64,000 bases of DNA. Source: Polyangiaceae bacterium. Lineage in GTDB: Bacteria > Myxococcota_A > Polyangia > Polyangiales > Polyangiaceae. Where the stretch lies: contig JADLFU010000157.1 in NCBI GenBank assembly GCA_020849655.1, forward strand, positions 1 to 64,000, written 5' to 3'. The translations under genes were made by a program, and so were the position numbers. Below are positions 16,624 through 30,595 of this stretch, in pieces; position 1 is the first letter of the stretch; the number at the start of each line of letters is the position of its first letter. Under the pieces are notes generated by a model that did no database searches, had not been told where the DNA came from, and saw only the letters and a program-made list of their open reading frames with translations.

Positions 16624-16780
16624 ATGGGTAACCACGACCGCCGCAACTCGATGAAGATGAAGCGCAAGAGGGCGCAGGCCAAGAAGAAGGCGCGCGCCAA
16701 GAAGGCCAAGGCGCCGGTCGCGCCGGTGAAGGCGGCGAAGAAGCCCGCGGCGAAGAAGAAGGAGAAGGCCGCTTCCTTAG
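16624..16780 (+). CDS. Small Lys-rich basic protein, 3' end unclear
   Basis: From ATG 16624 the frame encodes MGNHDRRNSMKMKRKRAQ followed by Lys/Ala-rich sequence, histone-H1-like in composition and likely to bind nucleic acid. The basic region ends near 16775, but this frame has no stop codon until 18480; it runs antisense through the lipoprotein gene and then in frame into the CAP-domain gene. A TAG at 16778-16780 in the neighbouring frame would end a protein of about 51 residues if one base were gained or lost in the preceding AAG repeats. Either a frameshift (real or a sequencing error) or an unusual read-through product is implied. The end given is the TAG. Confidence 0.45.
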
Positions 16781-16839
16781 CGCGCCTTCGCTCCGCGAGG
16801 AGCCCCGCCCCGACCACGCCGGCCGGGGCGTCGTCGTCT

Positions 16840-17331
16840 TCACTCGCGGATGACGATCGTCTTGAACTGCACGTCGCGCGGCGGCGCGGCGGCGGTCGCG
16901 GCGTCGGGCGTCGCGTCGGCCTCGCCGAACAGCCCCGCGTCGCCCTGCACGCGCTCCTCGCCGAAGAGCTGAAACCCCCGGCGATCCTTGTCGCTCCAGC
17001 GCTGCCCCACGACCGTCGTGTGCGAGCTGAGGCCGTTGACGCGGTGCCAGGTCACGCTGAGCAGCAGGATGGCGTCGCCGTCGGGCCGCATCGAGGTGCC
17101 CACGAGCTCGATGTCATCGATCTTGATGTCGGAGTGCCACCTGCGGTGCCGCTCGAGGAAGGCGGCGCGCTCCTTCCGCGCGACCTTCTCGAGCGCGGCG
17201 GCGGTGCGCGAGAACCGCAGCCCCATGTTGAGCTCGTAGCCCGCCTCCTGCGCGCGCTGCGCGCGGGTCGGCGCCGTGCACGCGGCCGTCGTCAGGAGGA
17301 GGGGCACGATCACGCGGAGCGACGAGGCCAT
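16840..17331 (-). CDS. Lipoprotein of unknown function
   Basis: A 163-aa predicted lipoprotein with signal MASSLRVIVPLLLTTAAC and lipid-anchor Cys18. The mature part has an amphipathic helix (ALEKVARKERAAFLERH) and beta-like segments (KIDDIELVGTSMRPDGDAILLLSV, and DVQFKTIVIRE at the end). This resembles small envelope proteins that carry a beta-sandwich, but I do not recognise the family. It diverges from the CAP-domain gene, with separate -10-like hexamers for each. Confidence 0.7.
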   Translation of the reverse strand: MASSLRVIVPLLLTTAACTAPTRAQRAQEAGYELNMGLRFSRTAAALEKVARKERAAFLERHRRWHSDIKIDDIELVGTSMRPDGDAILLLSVTWHRVNGLSSHTTVVGQRWSDKDRRGFQLFGEERVQGDAGLFGEADATPDAATAAAPPRDVQFKTIVIRE

Positions 17332-17337
17332 GGAGCC

Positions 17338-17343
17338 GCGGTA
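17338..17343 (-). promoter_or_regulatory. -10-like hexamer TACCGC for lipoprotein 17331
   Basis: The hexamer is 6 nt from ATG 17331 on the minus strand, compatible with a leaderless transcript. Confidence 0.35.
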
Positions 17344-17406
17344 GCCGAGCGGCCGAGAACGGCCCAGTTCTTGGCCACAAATGTCTCGTCGCGCGCGGCC
17401 ACCCGG

Positions 17407-17412
17407 TACCGT
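17407..17412 (+). promoter_or_regulatory. -10-like hexamer TACCGT for the CAP-domain gene
   Basis: TACCGT ends 6 nt before GTG 17419. The same hexamer precedes the genes at 59936 (minus strand) and 61638. Confidence 0.45.
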
Positions 17413-17418
17413 GACGGC

Positions 17419-18480
17419 GTGCGCAGGCTCACGCTCACGCTCGCCCTCTCGCTGCTCGCGACCGACGCCCGCGCCGAGACGGTGGACGAGCTGCGCGCGG
17501 CGTGCGGCGCGCGTGACCCGGCGCTCGAGCGGGTCGCCGAGGAGCTCGCGACGCGGAGGCTCTCGGGCGCGCGCGCCACGAGCGCCGACGAGCTCGCCGC
17601 GCTGGGCCGGCGCGAGCACGCGTCGCTGCCGGGGCTGCGGGCGTCGGTGCGATCGGGCGCCGTCGGCCTGCTGGGATCCGAGCCGCTCGCGCTGGCGGCG
17701 GCGGTCGGGGGGCCGCGCGCGTGCGGCGTCGCGTCGGTGTCGGACGGCGCGCGGCAGGCGCTCGCGCTCGTCGTCGCGCCGCGGCTGGCGACGCTCTCCC
17801 GGACGCGTGCGCGCGCGCGCGCCGGCGAGTGGATCGACGTCGACGCGCGGCTGCTGGTCGACGCGACGGGCGCGCGGGTGATCGTGCTCGGTCCGCGCGG
17901 GGCGCCCCACGGAGTGCCGACGTCGTTCGAGGGCGGCCGCGTGCGCGCGCGCTTCTCGGCCGACAGGGCCGGGGTGTTCCTCGCGCAGATCGTGGCGGAT
18001 CTGGCCGACGGCCCGCGGCCCGTCGCGGAGCTCGTCGTGCGGGTCGGCGCGGACGACGCGCGGAGCGACGAGGTGCCCGGAGATCTCCCGGTCGGCGCGG
18101 ACGACGCCGACGATCTCGCGACGCGGGTGCACGCGGCGCGCGCCGCGGAGGGCCTCCCGAGGCTGGTGAGGGATCGCGCGCTCGACGGCCTCGCGGCGAC
18201 GCACGCGGCGAAGATGGCCCGCGCCGGGCGCGCCGCGCACGACGTCGGAGACGGCAGCCCCGACGCGCGGGTGACGGCGGTGCTCGACGTCGACCTCGTC
18301 GGCGAGAACGTCGCGCACGCGGGCTCGGTCGCCGCGGCGCACCGCGCGCTGTGGGCGAGCCCGTCTCACCGCGAGAACCTGCTCTCACCTCGCTTCACGC
18401 AGGTGGGTCTAGGGGTCGCGCGGGCCGACGACGGCACGATCTTCGTCGCAGAGCTCTTCGCAGTGCCCACGCGCCGGTGA
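17419..18480 (+). CDS. Secreted CAP-domain (SCP/PR1-like) protein
   Basis: The protein has 353 aa and a signal peptide (VRRLTLTLALSLLATDARA). The last 120 residues form a CAP domain: LATRVHAARAAEGLPRLVRDRALDGLAATHAAKMA, then GENVAHAG and SPSHRENLLSPRFTQVGLGVA, with conserved His and Glu positions. The first 230 residues include a beta-sandwich-like region (GEWIDVDARLLVDATGARVIV) of unknown role. CAP proteins are secreted and bind lipids or act on the cell surface. GTG 17419 fits the signal peptide and its -10-like hexamer. The 3' end overlaps the end of birA by 72 bp on the opposite strand. Confidence 0.85.
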   Translation: MRRLTLTLALSLLATDARAETVDELRAACGARDPALERVAEELATRRLSGARATSADELAALGRREHASLPGLRASVRSGAVGLLGSEPLALAAAVGGPRACGVASVSDGARQALALVVAPRLATLSRTRARARAGEWIDVDARLLVDATGARVIVLGPRGAPHGVPTSFEGGRVRARFSADRAGVFLAQIVADLADGPRPVAELVVRVGADDARSDEVPGDLPVGADDADDLATRVHAARAAEGLPRLVRDRALDGLAATHAAKMARAGRAAHDVGDGSPDARVTAVLDVDLVGENVAHAGSVAAAHRALWASPSHRENLLSPRFTQVGLGVARADDGTIFVAELFAVPTRR

Positions 18481-19233
18481 CCCGCGAAACAGCACCTCGC
18501 CGGCGTTCACGGCGACCACGCCGCGCGCGGTCTCGACCAGCAGGCGGCCGTCGTCGTCGATCCCCGCCGCCCTCCCCGACGCCGCGTCTCCCTCCACCTC
18601 GCGGCCCCGCGCGACGTCGAGCGCGCGGAGCTCCGCGAGCGTCGGCGCGAGGCCGTCGCGCTCGAAGTCGGGGACGAGCGCGTCGAGCTCTCGAAGCACG
18701 TCGGCGAGGAGCGCCGCCCGATCGAGATCGCTCGCGCCCGCCGCCTCGAGCGAGGTCGCGCGCGAGCCGACGTCGGGGGGCAGGCTCGCCCGCCGCACGT
18801 TCACGCCGAACCCGGCGACGACGTGCGCGAGCTCGTGGCCCCGGAAGCTCGCCTCGACGAGCACGCCGCTCACCTTGCGCCCGAGGATCTCGACGTCGTT
18901 GGGCCACTTCACCCCGACGCCGGCGACGCGCCGGCCGCACGCGCGCGCGACCGCGAGCCCGACGACGAGCGAGAGGCGCGGGAGCACGCGCGGATCGACC
19001 CGCGGCGCCAGGATGACCGACGCGAGCAGCGCCGACCCCGCGGGCGCGGACCACGCCCTGCCCTGCCGCCCGCGGCCGCGCGCCTGCACGTCGGCGACGA
19101 AGACGGACCCCGCGGGCGCGCCGTCGCGGGCCGCGGCGCGCGCGTCGTCCTGCGTCGAGCCCGTCTCGGCGCGCACCTCGACGCGACGCGCGCCCTGCAG
19201 CGCGAGGACGCGGTCGTGGTCGAAATCCATCAT
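18409..19233 (-). CDS. birA: Biotin-[acetyl-CoA carboxylase] ligase
   Basis: The 274-aa enzyme makes biotinyl-5'-AMP and transfers biotin to the carboxyl carrier protein. It contains ETGSTQDDAR, the adenylate-binding ARGRGRQGRAW and the KWPNDVEILGRKVSGVLVE block, plus a C-terminal beta-barrel domain. There is no N-terminal helix-turn-helix, so it is the catalytic (group I) form and not the repressor form of E. coli BirA. ATG 19233 overlaps the stop of the upstream small lipoprotein (ATGA). It is the last gene of a four-gene minus-strand cluster with nadC. Confidence 0.93.
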   Translation of the reverse strand: MMDFDHDRVLALQGARRVEVRAETGSTQDDARAAARDGAPAGSVFVADVQARGRGRQGRAWSAPAGSALLASVILAPRVDPRVLPRLSLVVGLAVARACGRRVAGVGVKWPNDVEILGRKVSGVLVEASFRGHELAHVVAGFGVNVRRASLPPDVGSRATSLEAAGASDLDRAALLADVLRELDALVPDFERDGLAPTLAELRALDVARGREVEGDAASGRAAGIDDDGRLLVETARGVVAVNAGEVLFRGSPARGHCEELCDEDRAVVGPRDP

Positions 19234-19544
19234 TTCTCACCTGCCCATGTGCAGTGCGCGCCGGCGTCCTGGCAGGCGTCGTAGCAGGCGGCCGGGTTGG
19301 CGCCGGGGGGCACGACGCCCGCGTCCACGCAGCCGGCGGCGCTCTTGCAGGCCATCGTGCAGAAGCGGGTGGTCCGCGGCTCGTCGCACAGGTCGAAGCG
19401 CGCGGTCGTGGAGAACTGCCGGCACACGAGGCTGCCCTTGCAGTCGTCGTCGCGCTGGCAGCCCTCGCCGAACCCCGCGTCGCGGCTCGCGTCGCACGCG
19501 GTCGCGGCGATGAGGAGCGGCAGCCACGCGAGGGCGCGGATCAC
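19230..19544 (-). CDS. Small Cys-rich lipoprotein
   Basis: A 104-aa predicted lipoprotein (VIRALAWLPLLIAATAC, anchor Cys17). The mature part is rich in cysteine (CQRDDDCKGSLVC, CDEPRTTRFCTMAC, CYDACQDAGAHC), suggesting disulphide knots as in many myxobacterial surface lipoproteins. GTG 19544 overlaps the nadC stop (GTGA) and its stop overlaps the birA start (ATGA). Its position between two cofactor-metabolism genes is probably not functional. The family is not recognised. Confidence 0.8.
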   Translation of the reverse strand: MIRALAWLPLLIAATACDASRDAGFGEGCQRDDDCKGSLVCRQFSTTARFDLCDEPRTTRFCTMACKSAAGCVDAGVVPPGANPAACYDACQDAGAHCTWAGEK

Positions 19545-20386
19545 GCGAGCGCGAGGCCGAGCGAGAGGTCCGCCGCGGGCGCAGAGTGCGTCAGCGCGCC
19601 CACCGAGACGAGATCGACCCCCGTCGCCGCGATGGCCGTGATCGTCTCCAGCGTCACGCCCCCGGACGCCTCGCGCACCGCGTGGCCGCGCGCGCGCGCG
19701 ACGGCGGCGCGGAGCCCGTCGAGCGAGAAGTTGTCGAGCATGATGACGTCGGCCCGCACCGCGATCGCCTGCTCCAGCTGCTCCATCGACTGCACCTCGA
19801 CCTCGACCGCCGACGTGTGCGGCGCGAGCTGCCGGGCGCGCGCGACCGCCTCCGCGAGGCCGCCCGCCGCGACGATGTGGTTGTCCTTGATGAGCACCGC
19901 CGAGCCGAGGTTGTCGCGGTGGTTGTGCGCGCCGCCGCACCGCACCGCGTAGCGCTCGAGGACGCGCAGCCCCGGCGTCGTCTTGCGGGTGTCCGTCACG
20001 CGCGTCCTCGAGCCCGAGGGCAGCGCCGCGACGAACGCGCGCGCCAGCGTCGCCGTGCCGCACATGCGCTGGGTGAGGTTCAGCGCGGTGCGCTCGGCCA
20101 TCAGCAGCGCCTGCGCCGAGCCGTGCACGCGCCAGACGTCGACGCCCGGAGCGACCGCCGCCCCGTCGGGCACGAGCGCCTCGAACCTCACCGTCGGCAG
20201 GACGCGCTCGAACACCCGCGCGAACACGACCGCGCCCGCGACGACGAGCGGAGACTTCGCGCGGGCGGTCGCGACGGCCTGCGCGCCCTCGGGGACGGTG
20301 GCCTGCGTCGTGACGTCGCCGCCGGAGAGATCTTCGCGGAGCGCGCGGTCGACGATCTCGTCGAGGACGGGCGGGGTGATCCACAT
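19541..20386 (-). CDS. nadC: Nicotinate-nucleotide diphosphorylase (quinolinate phosphoribosyltransferase)
   Basis: The 281-aa cytoplasmic enzyme makes nicotinate mononucleotide from quinolinate and PRPP in NAD synthesis. It has RTALNLTQRMCGTATLAR, TRKTTPGLRVLERYAVRCGGAHNHR, the lysine-bearing VLIKDNHI, and the C-terminal barrel strands VEVQSMEQLEQA and IMLDNFS. Length is typical. It lies 7 bp downstream of an alpha/beta-hydrolase gene on the same strand. nadA and nadB are not in the window. Confidence 0.96.
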   Translation of the reverse strand: MWITPPVLDEIVDRALREDLSGGDVTTQATVPEGAQAVATARAKSPLVVAGAVVFARVFERVLPTVRFEALVPDGAAVAPGVDVWRVHGSAQALLMAERTALNLTQRMCGTATLARAFVAALPSGSRTRVTDTRKTTPGLRVLERYAVRCGGAHNHRDNLGSAVLIKDNHIVAAGGLAEAVARARQLAPHTSAVEVEVQSMEQLEQAIAVRADVIMLDNFSLDGLRAAVARARGHAVREASGGVTLETITAIAATGVDLVSVGALTHSAPAADLSLGLALA

Positions 20387-20392
20387 GCCGCG

Positions 20393-21277
20393 TCACCTAG
20401 CGCCGACGGCGTCGCGCGAGAACTTCAGGATGCGGCGGCTCACCCACGACGGATCGTCGAAGTGCGGACAGTGCCCGAGGCCGTACGGCTCCTCGACGAG
20501 CGCGTGGCGGGGCAGGTGCGCGCGCAGGTACTCGAGCGCCGACGGCGGCAGGAGGCGCTCGCTCCTTCCCCACAAGACCAACACTGGCATCTTCAGCGAC
20601 GAGAGCTCCTCCGGCGAGAACGAGTCGTCGACGCGCGCCGCGCGGACGATCTCGCCGACGGCCTTGCGCAGCATCAGCCGCTGGATGTCGCGCGCGACGA
20701 TCGGCAGGTACCAGGGCGGCGCGTGGTACAGCCGCGTCGCGAGCGCGAGCGCGTCGCCGGCCATCGCCGCCTCGAACCGCGAGAGCACCGACGCGAGATC
20801 CTCCTCGGAGACGCGCGCCCCGGCGGGCGAGACGAGCACGAGCGCCGCGACCTTCTCGGGCCGGTGGATGGCGTAGCGGAGCGCCACGCCGCCGCCGAGC
20901 GAGTTGCCGACGAGCACCGCCTGGTGCTCGATGACGCGGTCGTAGACCTCGGTCATCGCGGCGAACAGCGGCTCCGGCGTGAGCCGCTCGGCGTGATCGG
21001 GGCTGTCACCGTGGCCCGGCAGATCGACCGCGGTGAGGCGCCGCGCGTGGGGCACGAGGCGATGCACGACGGGCGCGAGCGCGGTCGCCGACGAGCCGAG
21101 GCCGTGCTGCACGACGAACTGCGGGAGCCTGCCCTCGCCCGCGCCGTCGAACACGTTGACCTCGACGTCCCCCGCCCGGACGCGGCGGCGGGAGAGGCCC
21201 CGCCTCTCGAAGCCCCGCGCCGTCATGCGCTGCGCGAGCGGGAGCAGACCTCGGACTGCGGGGAGCGGGAGCGGCAC
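20393..21277 (-). CDS. Alpha/beta-hydrolase
   Basis: The 294-aa protein has VVQHGLGSSATA for the oxyanion loop, DLPGHGDSP, the nucleophile elbow GNSLGGG, VLWGRSERLLP for the acid and GLGHCPHFDDP for the catalytic histidine. GTG 21277 is used. It may be transcribed from the hexamer TAGCAG (21289-21294), which shares its TA with the promoter-like hexamer of the divergent ArsC-like gene. It probably forms an operon with nadC. Substrate is unknown. Confidence 0.88.
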   Translation of the reverse strand: MPLPLPAVRGLLPLAQRMTARGFERRGLSRRRVRAGDVEVNVFDGAGEGRLPQFVVQHGLGSSATALAPVVHRLVPHARRLTAVDLPGHGDSPDHAERLTPEPLFAAMTEVYDRVIEHQAVLVGNSLGGGVALRYAIHRPEKVAALVLVSPAGARVSEEDLASVLSRFEAAMAGDALALATRLYHAPPWYLPIVARDIQRLMLRKAVGEIVRAARVDDSFSPEELSSLKMPVLVLWGRSERLLPPSALEYLRAHLPRHALVEEPYGLGHCPHFDDPSWVSRRILKFSRDAVGAR

Positions 21278-21288
21278 GGGGCGAGGTT

Positions 21289-21298
21289 CTGCTACGAC
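21289..21298. promoter_or_regulatory. Back-to-back -10-like hexamers sharing one TA
   Basis: The plus strand reads TACGAC at 21293-21298, 8 nt before ATG 21307 and preceded by TGc. The minus strand reads TAGCAG at 21289-21294, 11 nt before GTG 21277. The TA at 21293-21294 belongs to both. Confidence 0.4.
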
Positions 21299-21306
21299 GG
21301 CGCGCG

Positions 21307-21669
21307 ATGATCCAGATCTTCGGTCACGCGAAATGCAAGGGCACGCGCGCGGCCGCGCGGTTCTTCTCCGACCGGCGCGTGAAGGTGCACGAGGTCGACC
21401 TGACGCAGAAGGGCCTCGCGAAGGGCGAGCTCGACAGCGTGGCGCGCGCCGTCGGCGGGGTCGCGAGGCTCTACGACGCTGGAGGCGCCCACGCGAAGGC
21501 GCGCGGGCTCGCGCACGCCGGCCTCTCCGACGATCGGCTGCGCGACCTCTTGCTCGCCGACGCGCGGCTCCTCTTGACGCCCATCGTGCGGCTGGGCGCG
21601 CGGGCGGCCGTCGGCGTCGACGAGGCCGCGTGGCGGGCCTTCGCGGACGAGCTCAAGCAGGCGAGGTGA
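21307..21669 (+). CDS. ArsC/Spx-family thioredoxin-fold protein
   Basis: This 120-aa protein of the arsenate-reductase-like thioredoxin-fold family begins MIQIFGHAKCKGTR, with the N-terminal catalytic-type Cys10 and Arg14, and later has LLLTPIVRLG, matching the family's (R/T)PIVR motif. Classical ArsC uses one such Cys with glutathione and glutaredoxin; Spx-like members regulate transcription instead. There is no second Cys. No ars operon is nearby, so arsenate reduction is not supported by context. The 3' end overlaps the converging chaC gene by 17 bp. Confidence 0.8.
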   Translation: MIQIFGHAKCKGTRAAARFFSDRRVKVHEVDLTQKGLAKGELDSVARAVGGVARLYDAGGAHAKARGLAHAGLSDDRLRDLLLADARLLLTPIVRLGARAAVGVDEAAWRAFADELKQAR

Positions 21670-22174
21670 GCAGCGCCCGCGCGACGGCCTCGACGTGCTC
21701 GTCGCCGGCGTCGAGCGCGCGGAGCGCCTCCGCGAGCTCGAGCGCGTACGCGAGGTTCGGCCCCGAAGGCCCCGCGCTCCGCCGGATCACCCGCGCGAGC
21801 TCGTCGACGTCGGCCTCGCCGATCCAGTCGGGGTTGCCCGCGTGCGCGACGTAGGTCGTCGCCGCGAGGAGCGCGCCGCCCGCGCGCACCTCGACCTCCT
21901 GGCGGGTGTAGCCCCCCTGCTCGCGCTCATCGAGGTACCCGAACACGCGATCGCGGTCGCGCGGCCCCACGCGGTACGCGATCCCCACGCAGCGGCCCCC
22001 CGGCACCAGCGTGACGACGCGCCCGGGCGCCCCCGGCACGCCGCGGTGATCGGTCGAGCCCTGGTAGAACCTCCGCGACCAGCCGATGAGCTCCGCCCGC
22101 AGGCGCGCCTCGACCGCGAAATCAGGCCGAAAGATCAGCGATCCGTAGGCGAACAGCCAGACGTCGCCGCTCAT
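21653..22174 (-). CDS. chaC: ChaC-like gamma-glutamylcyclotransferase
   Basis: This 173-aa cytoplasmic enzyme of the glutathione-specific cyclotransferase family degrades glutathione to 5-oxoproline and Cys-Gly. It starts WLFAYGSLIFRPDF (the YGSLI substrate loop), has RRFYQGSTDHRG, and the catalytic-Glu region YLDEREQGGYTR. Length is normal for ChaC. Its ATG is 13 bp from the stop of the upstream lipoprotein gene, so the two are probably co-transcribed. Confidence 0.9.
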   Translation of the reverse strand: MSGDVWLFAYGSLIFRPDFAVEARLRAELIGWSRRFYQGSTDHRGVPGAPGRVVTLVPGGRCVGIAYRVGPRDRDRVFGYLDEREQGGYTRQEVEVRAGGALLAATTYVAHAGNPDWIGEADVDELARVIRRSAGPSGPNLAYALELAEALRALDAGDEHVEAVARALLTSPA

Positions 22175-22187
22175 GCGGGCGCGGCGG

Positions 22188-26143
<3,956 letters not shown>

Positions 26144-26179
26144 GCCGCCGGGACGCGCGTGCCGCCGGCGAGACCGTGA

Positions 26180-26185
26180 TACCTC
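26180..26185 (+). promoter_or_regulatory. Extended -10-like TGaTACCTC for the acyl-CoA ligase
   Basis: TACCTC ends 8 nt before ATG 26194, with TG at 26177-26178. If it is a promoter, GTG 26176 lies inside it and cannot be the start. Confidence 0.45.
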
Positions 26186-26193
26186 TCGCGTCG

Positions 26194-28127
26194 ATGCTCG
26201 AGGTCGGCCCCCACGTCCCGGTCCGCCGCGTCACGCCCGCGGCCCGCACGCTCGGCGATCTCTTCCGCAGGCGCTGCCGCGCGACGCCACGGGCGCCGGC
26301 GATGTTCGAGAAGCGCGGCGGGCGCTGGGTGGGCACCACGTGGGCGGAGTTCTACGACGAGGCCCGGCGAGCGGCGCGCGGCCTCCGCGCGCTCGGCGTC
26401 ACGCGCGGCGACAAGGTCGCGGTGCTGGGGCCCACGCGCGCGCGCTGGGCCGTCCTCGACATGGGGGCGCAGCTGCTCGGCGCGGTGAGCTTCGGCATCT
26501 ACCCGAAGCAGACGCCGGCGCAGCTCCGGTACCTGCTCGAGCACAGCGAGGCGAAGGCGATCCTCGTCGACGGCGACGACGAGCTCTCGGCCGTGCTCGA
26601 GGCCGCCTCCGGGCAGACGACGCTGGCGGCGATCGTCCCGTGGACGACGGCGTCGTTCGAGGCGCGGCGCGCCGACGACGCGAGGCTCACCTCGCCCGCG
26701 ACGCTGGCCGGCGACGCGCTCGACGAGGGCGACGTCGACGCGTGCCTCGCCGCGATCGATCCGGAGGACGTCGCGATCCTCGTCTACACCTCCGGCACCA
26801 CCGGCCACCCGAAGGGCGCGATGGTGTCGCACGAGAACATCCTGTCGCTGCTCCTCGGGCAGGCGCAGACGGGCGAGCTCTTCGAGGACGATCTGTCGCT
26901 CAATTTCTTGCCGATGGCCCACGCGGCGGAGCGGATCTTCGGGTTCTACGGGCGGATCGATACGGGCGTCGCGACGGCGTACGCCGAGCGAATCGCCACC
27001 GTGCTCGACGATCTGCGCGACGTGCGCCCCACGCTCTTCGGATCGGTGCCGCGCATCTTCGAGAAGGCGTACGCGCGCGTGCAGGGCGAGCTCGAGAAGA
27101 AGCCTCCCGCGGTCCGCCGGCTCTTCGCGTGGGCCGTCTCGGTCGGCAAGGAGCGCGCGAGCTTCGAGCGGCGAGGCGCGCGCGTCCCGCTCGCCCTCCG
27201 CGCGCGGTCGCGCCTCGCGGATCGGCTCGTGCACCGCCGCGTGCGCGCCGCGTTCGGCGGACGGACGCGCATGCTCGTGACGGGCGCGGCGCCGCTGTCG
27301 CTCGACATCCTCGAATTCTTCTGGGCGGTCGGGCTGCCGATCTACGAGGTGTACGGCATGACGGAGGCGACGGTCGCGACCCACGCGAACCGCCCCGGCG
27401 CCGTGCGGCTCGGCACCGTCGGCAGGCCCATCGCGCCCATCGAGGCGAAGATCGCGCCTGACGGCGAGGTGCTGCTGCGCGGGCCGTGGATCTTCATGGG
27501 CTACCACCGCGACCAGGCGGCGACGGAGGCGGCGATCGTGGACGGGTGGCTGCACACCGGCGACATCGGCGCGATCGACGCGGACGGCTACCTCACGATC
27601 ACCGACCGGAAGAAGCACCTCATCATCACCGCGGGCGGCAAGAACCTCTCTCCGGCCAACATCGAGGGCGCCATCAAGCACGAGGATCCGCTCGTGTCCG
27701 CCGTCTACGCGCACGGCGATCGCCGCCCGTACGTGGTCGCGCTCATCGCGCCGAGCCCCCTCGAGACCCTCGAGCTCGGCGTGGAGCGCGGGCTCGTCAC
27801 GCCGTCCGAGCTCGCGGAGCTGACGCGCGAGCTGATGGAGAACCCCTCAGGTCGCAGCCCGCGCCTCGCTGCGGCGATGGCCCGCGTCACGCCCGATCCC
27901 ACCTTCGCCGCGAGGCTCCTGGCGGCGGTCGCGCGCGGCAACAGGCGCCTCGCAGGCGTCGAGAAGGTGCGGCGGTTCGCGATCCTGCCGCGGGACTTCT
28001 CGCAGGAGTCGGGCGAGCTGACGCCGACGATGAAGCTGAAGCGCAAGGCCGTGGCGGAGCTGCACGCCGACCTCATCGCCGCGCTCTACGACGGCGGCGG
28101 CGTCGAGGTGCTCGCGGGGAGCGGCGC

Positions 28128-28131
<4 letters not shown>
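26194..28131 (+). CDS. Long-chain acyl-CoA synthetase (AMP-forming)
   Basis: A 645-aa adenylate-forming enzyme that activates fatty acids to acyl-CoA. It carries the AMP-binding P-loop LVYTSGTTGHPKGAMVSH, YGMTEATVATHANRPG, GWLHTGDIGAIDADGYLTITDRKKHLIITAGGK and the C-terminal lysine segment PTMKLKRKAV. It is closest to the eukaryote-like long-chain (FAA/ACSL-type) branch. It lies 50 bp after ligA and its stop overlaps the start of an NtrC-type regulator (GTGA). ATG 26194 is preferred because of the promoter-like hexamer just upstream. Confidence 0.93.
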
Positions 28132-29492
<1,361 letters not shown>

Positions 29493-29510
29493 GCGCGCGG
29501 CGCCGCGGCG

Positions 29511-30479
29511 TCAGGCGCGCAGCACCCACAAGAGGCCTGCGACGCTCGCCGCGACGACCAGGAGCGCGAACACGACCAGCATCGCGTCGCCCGGATCCCA
29601 GGCCGTCCCGCCGCCTCGTCGCGCGCGCTCTGGCGGTCGCTCCGTCAGGCGCGACTCGCGCCACTCGCCCGGCGCTGGCTCGGGGGCCGGCGTCGCGGTG
29701 GGCGGAGGGGCCACGGCGCCGGGATCCTTCATCACCTCGTCGCTCCCGCCTGACAGCTCGGCGAGCGCCCCGACGACGGGGGCGAGCAGCTCGAGCTCGT
29801 CGTCGCCGATCACGAGCGCCTGCCCGGGCCGCCACGCGGTCCACTCACACGGCGCGAGCGGCGCGCCGTCGAGCGAGGAGCCGTGCTTCGCGCCGAGGTC
29901 GCGGACGCGCGGCCGACCTCCCGTCACGGCGATCTCCGCGTGGCGCCTCGACGCGAGCGGCTCGGTGAGCACGAGCCCGGCGTCCGCGCCGCGCCCGAGC
30001 ACGAGCGCGCCGGCGTCGGGCACGGGCGCCTCCTTGCCGGCGTCGGGGCCGGCGACGCACCGCACGCGCGCCCGCGCGTCCTCGCCGAGCGACGTCATCG
30101 CGCGGGCGACGAGCCGCATCGCGAGATCGCGCGTGTCCTCGCGCGTCGACGCGGGCGCGTGGACGTTCGTCTCGACGCGCAGCCACACGCGGCCGAGCCG
30201 CACGAGCTCGCCGCTCGCGATCGCGCGCGCGGCCTCGGGCCCGAGCCGCACGCCGCCGATCCACGTCCCGTTCGTGCTGCCGTGATCGACGAGGAGCCAC
30301 GCGCCGCCGTGCGCGCGCAGGCTCGCGTGGCGCGGGCTGACGCTCGGGTCGGGCAGGCGCACGTCGGCGCCCTCTGCGCGCCCGAGCGCGACGCGCTCCC
30401 CGTCGAGCACCAGCGACAGCTCAGGCTCGCCCGGTGATGCGACGATCGTCACGCGAACCGCCATCGGCAGGGCAGGCAT
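29511..30479 (-). CDS. Double-FHA-domain membrane protein
   Basis: A 322-aa protein with two forkhead-associated phosphothreonine-binding domains and a C-terminal membrane anchor. FHA1 (about 20-105) has VALGRAEGADVRLPDPSVSPRHASL and DHGSTNGTWI. FHA2 (about 150-235) has LVLGRGADAGLVLTEPLASRRHAEI, with DLGAKHGSSLDG in place of the usual NGT turn. A proline-rich linker leads to a single transmembrane helix (AMLVVFALLVVAASVAGLLWVL), so the FHA domains face the cytoplasm. It probably reads Ser/Thr kinase signals, which are plentiful in this window. Confidence 0.9.
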   Translation of the reverse strand: MPALPMAVRVTIVASPGEPELSLVLDGERVALGRAEGADVRLPDPSVSPRHASLRAHGGAWLLVDHGSTNGTWIGGVRLGPEAARAIASGELVRLGRVWLRVETNVHAPASTREDTRDLAMRLVARAMTSLGEDARARVRCVAGPDAGKEAPVPDAGALVLGRGADAGLVLTEPLASRRHAEIAVTGGRPRVRDLGAKHGSSLDGAPLAPCEWTAWRPGQALVIGDDELELLAPVVGALAELSGGSDEVMKDPGAVAPPPTATPAPEPAPGEWRESRLTERPPERARRGGGTAWDPGDAMLVVFALLVVAASVAGLLWVLRA

Positions 30480-30579
30480 GACCGACCGGCGCCCGCCATG
30501 CCAACTAATCGAACCTTATCGAAGTGACGCGCGAAAGTTGGCCGGCGGCGAGCGCGGGCGTTACTCGCGCCGAAGCCCC

Positions 30580-30586
30580 AAGGAGG
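30580..30586 (+). promoter_or_regulatory. Strong ribosome-binding site AAGGAGG
   Basis: AAGGAGG lies 9 nt before ATG 30596 and fixes the start of the PilZ gene. It is one of few strong Shine-Dalgarno sequences in the window. Confidence 0.85.
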
Positions 30587-30595
30587 CACGTTGTC

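Noticed and set aside
17341-17400. Possible tRNA or small RNA near GCCGAGCGGCCGAGAACGG
   Set aside because: No cloverleaf with a T-loop (GTTCGA type) could be drawn. No tRNA was found in the window.
21307-21669. Arsenate reductase of an arsenic-resistance operon
   Set aside because: No arsB, acr3 or arsR is adjacent, and related family members have other roles.
26176-26193. GTG 26176 as start of the acyl-CoA synthetase
   Set aside because: It lies within the promoter-like TGaTACCTC, and ATG 26194 is just downstream at the expected leaderless distance.
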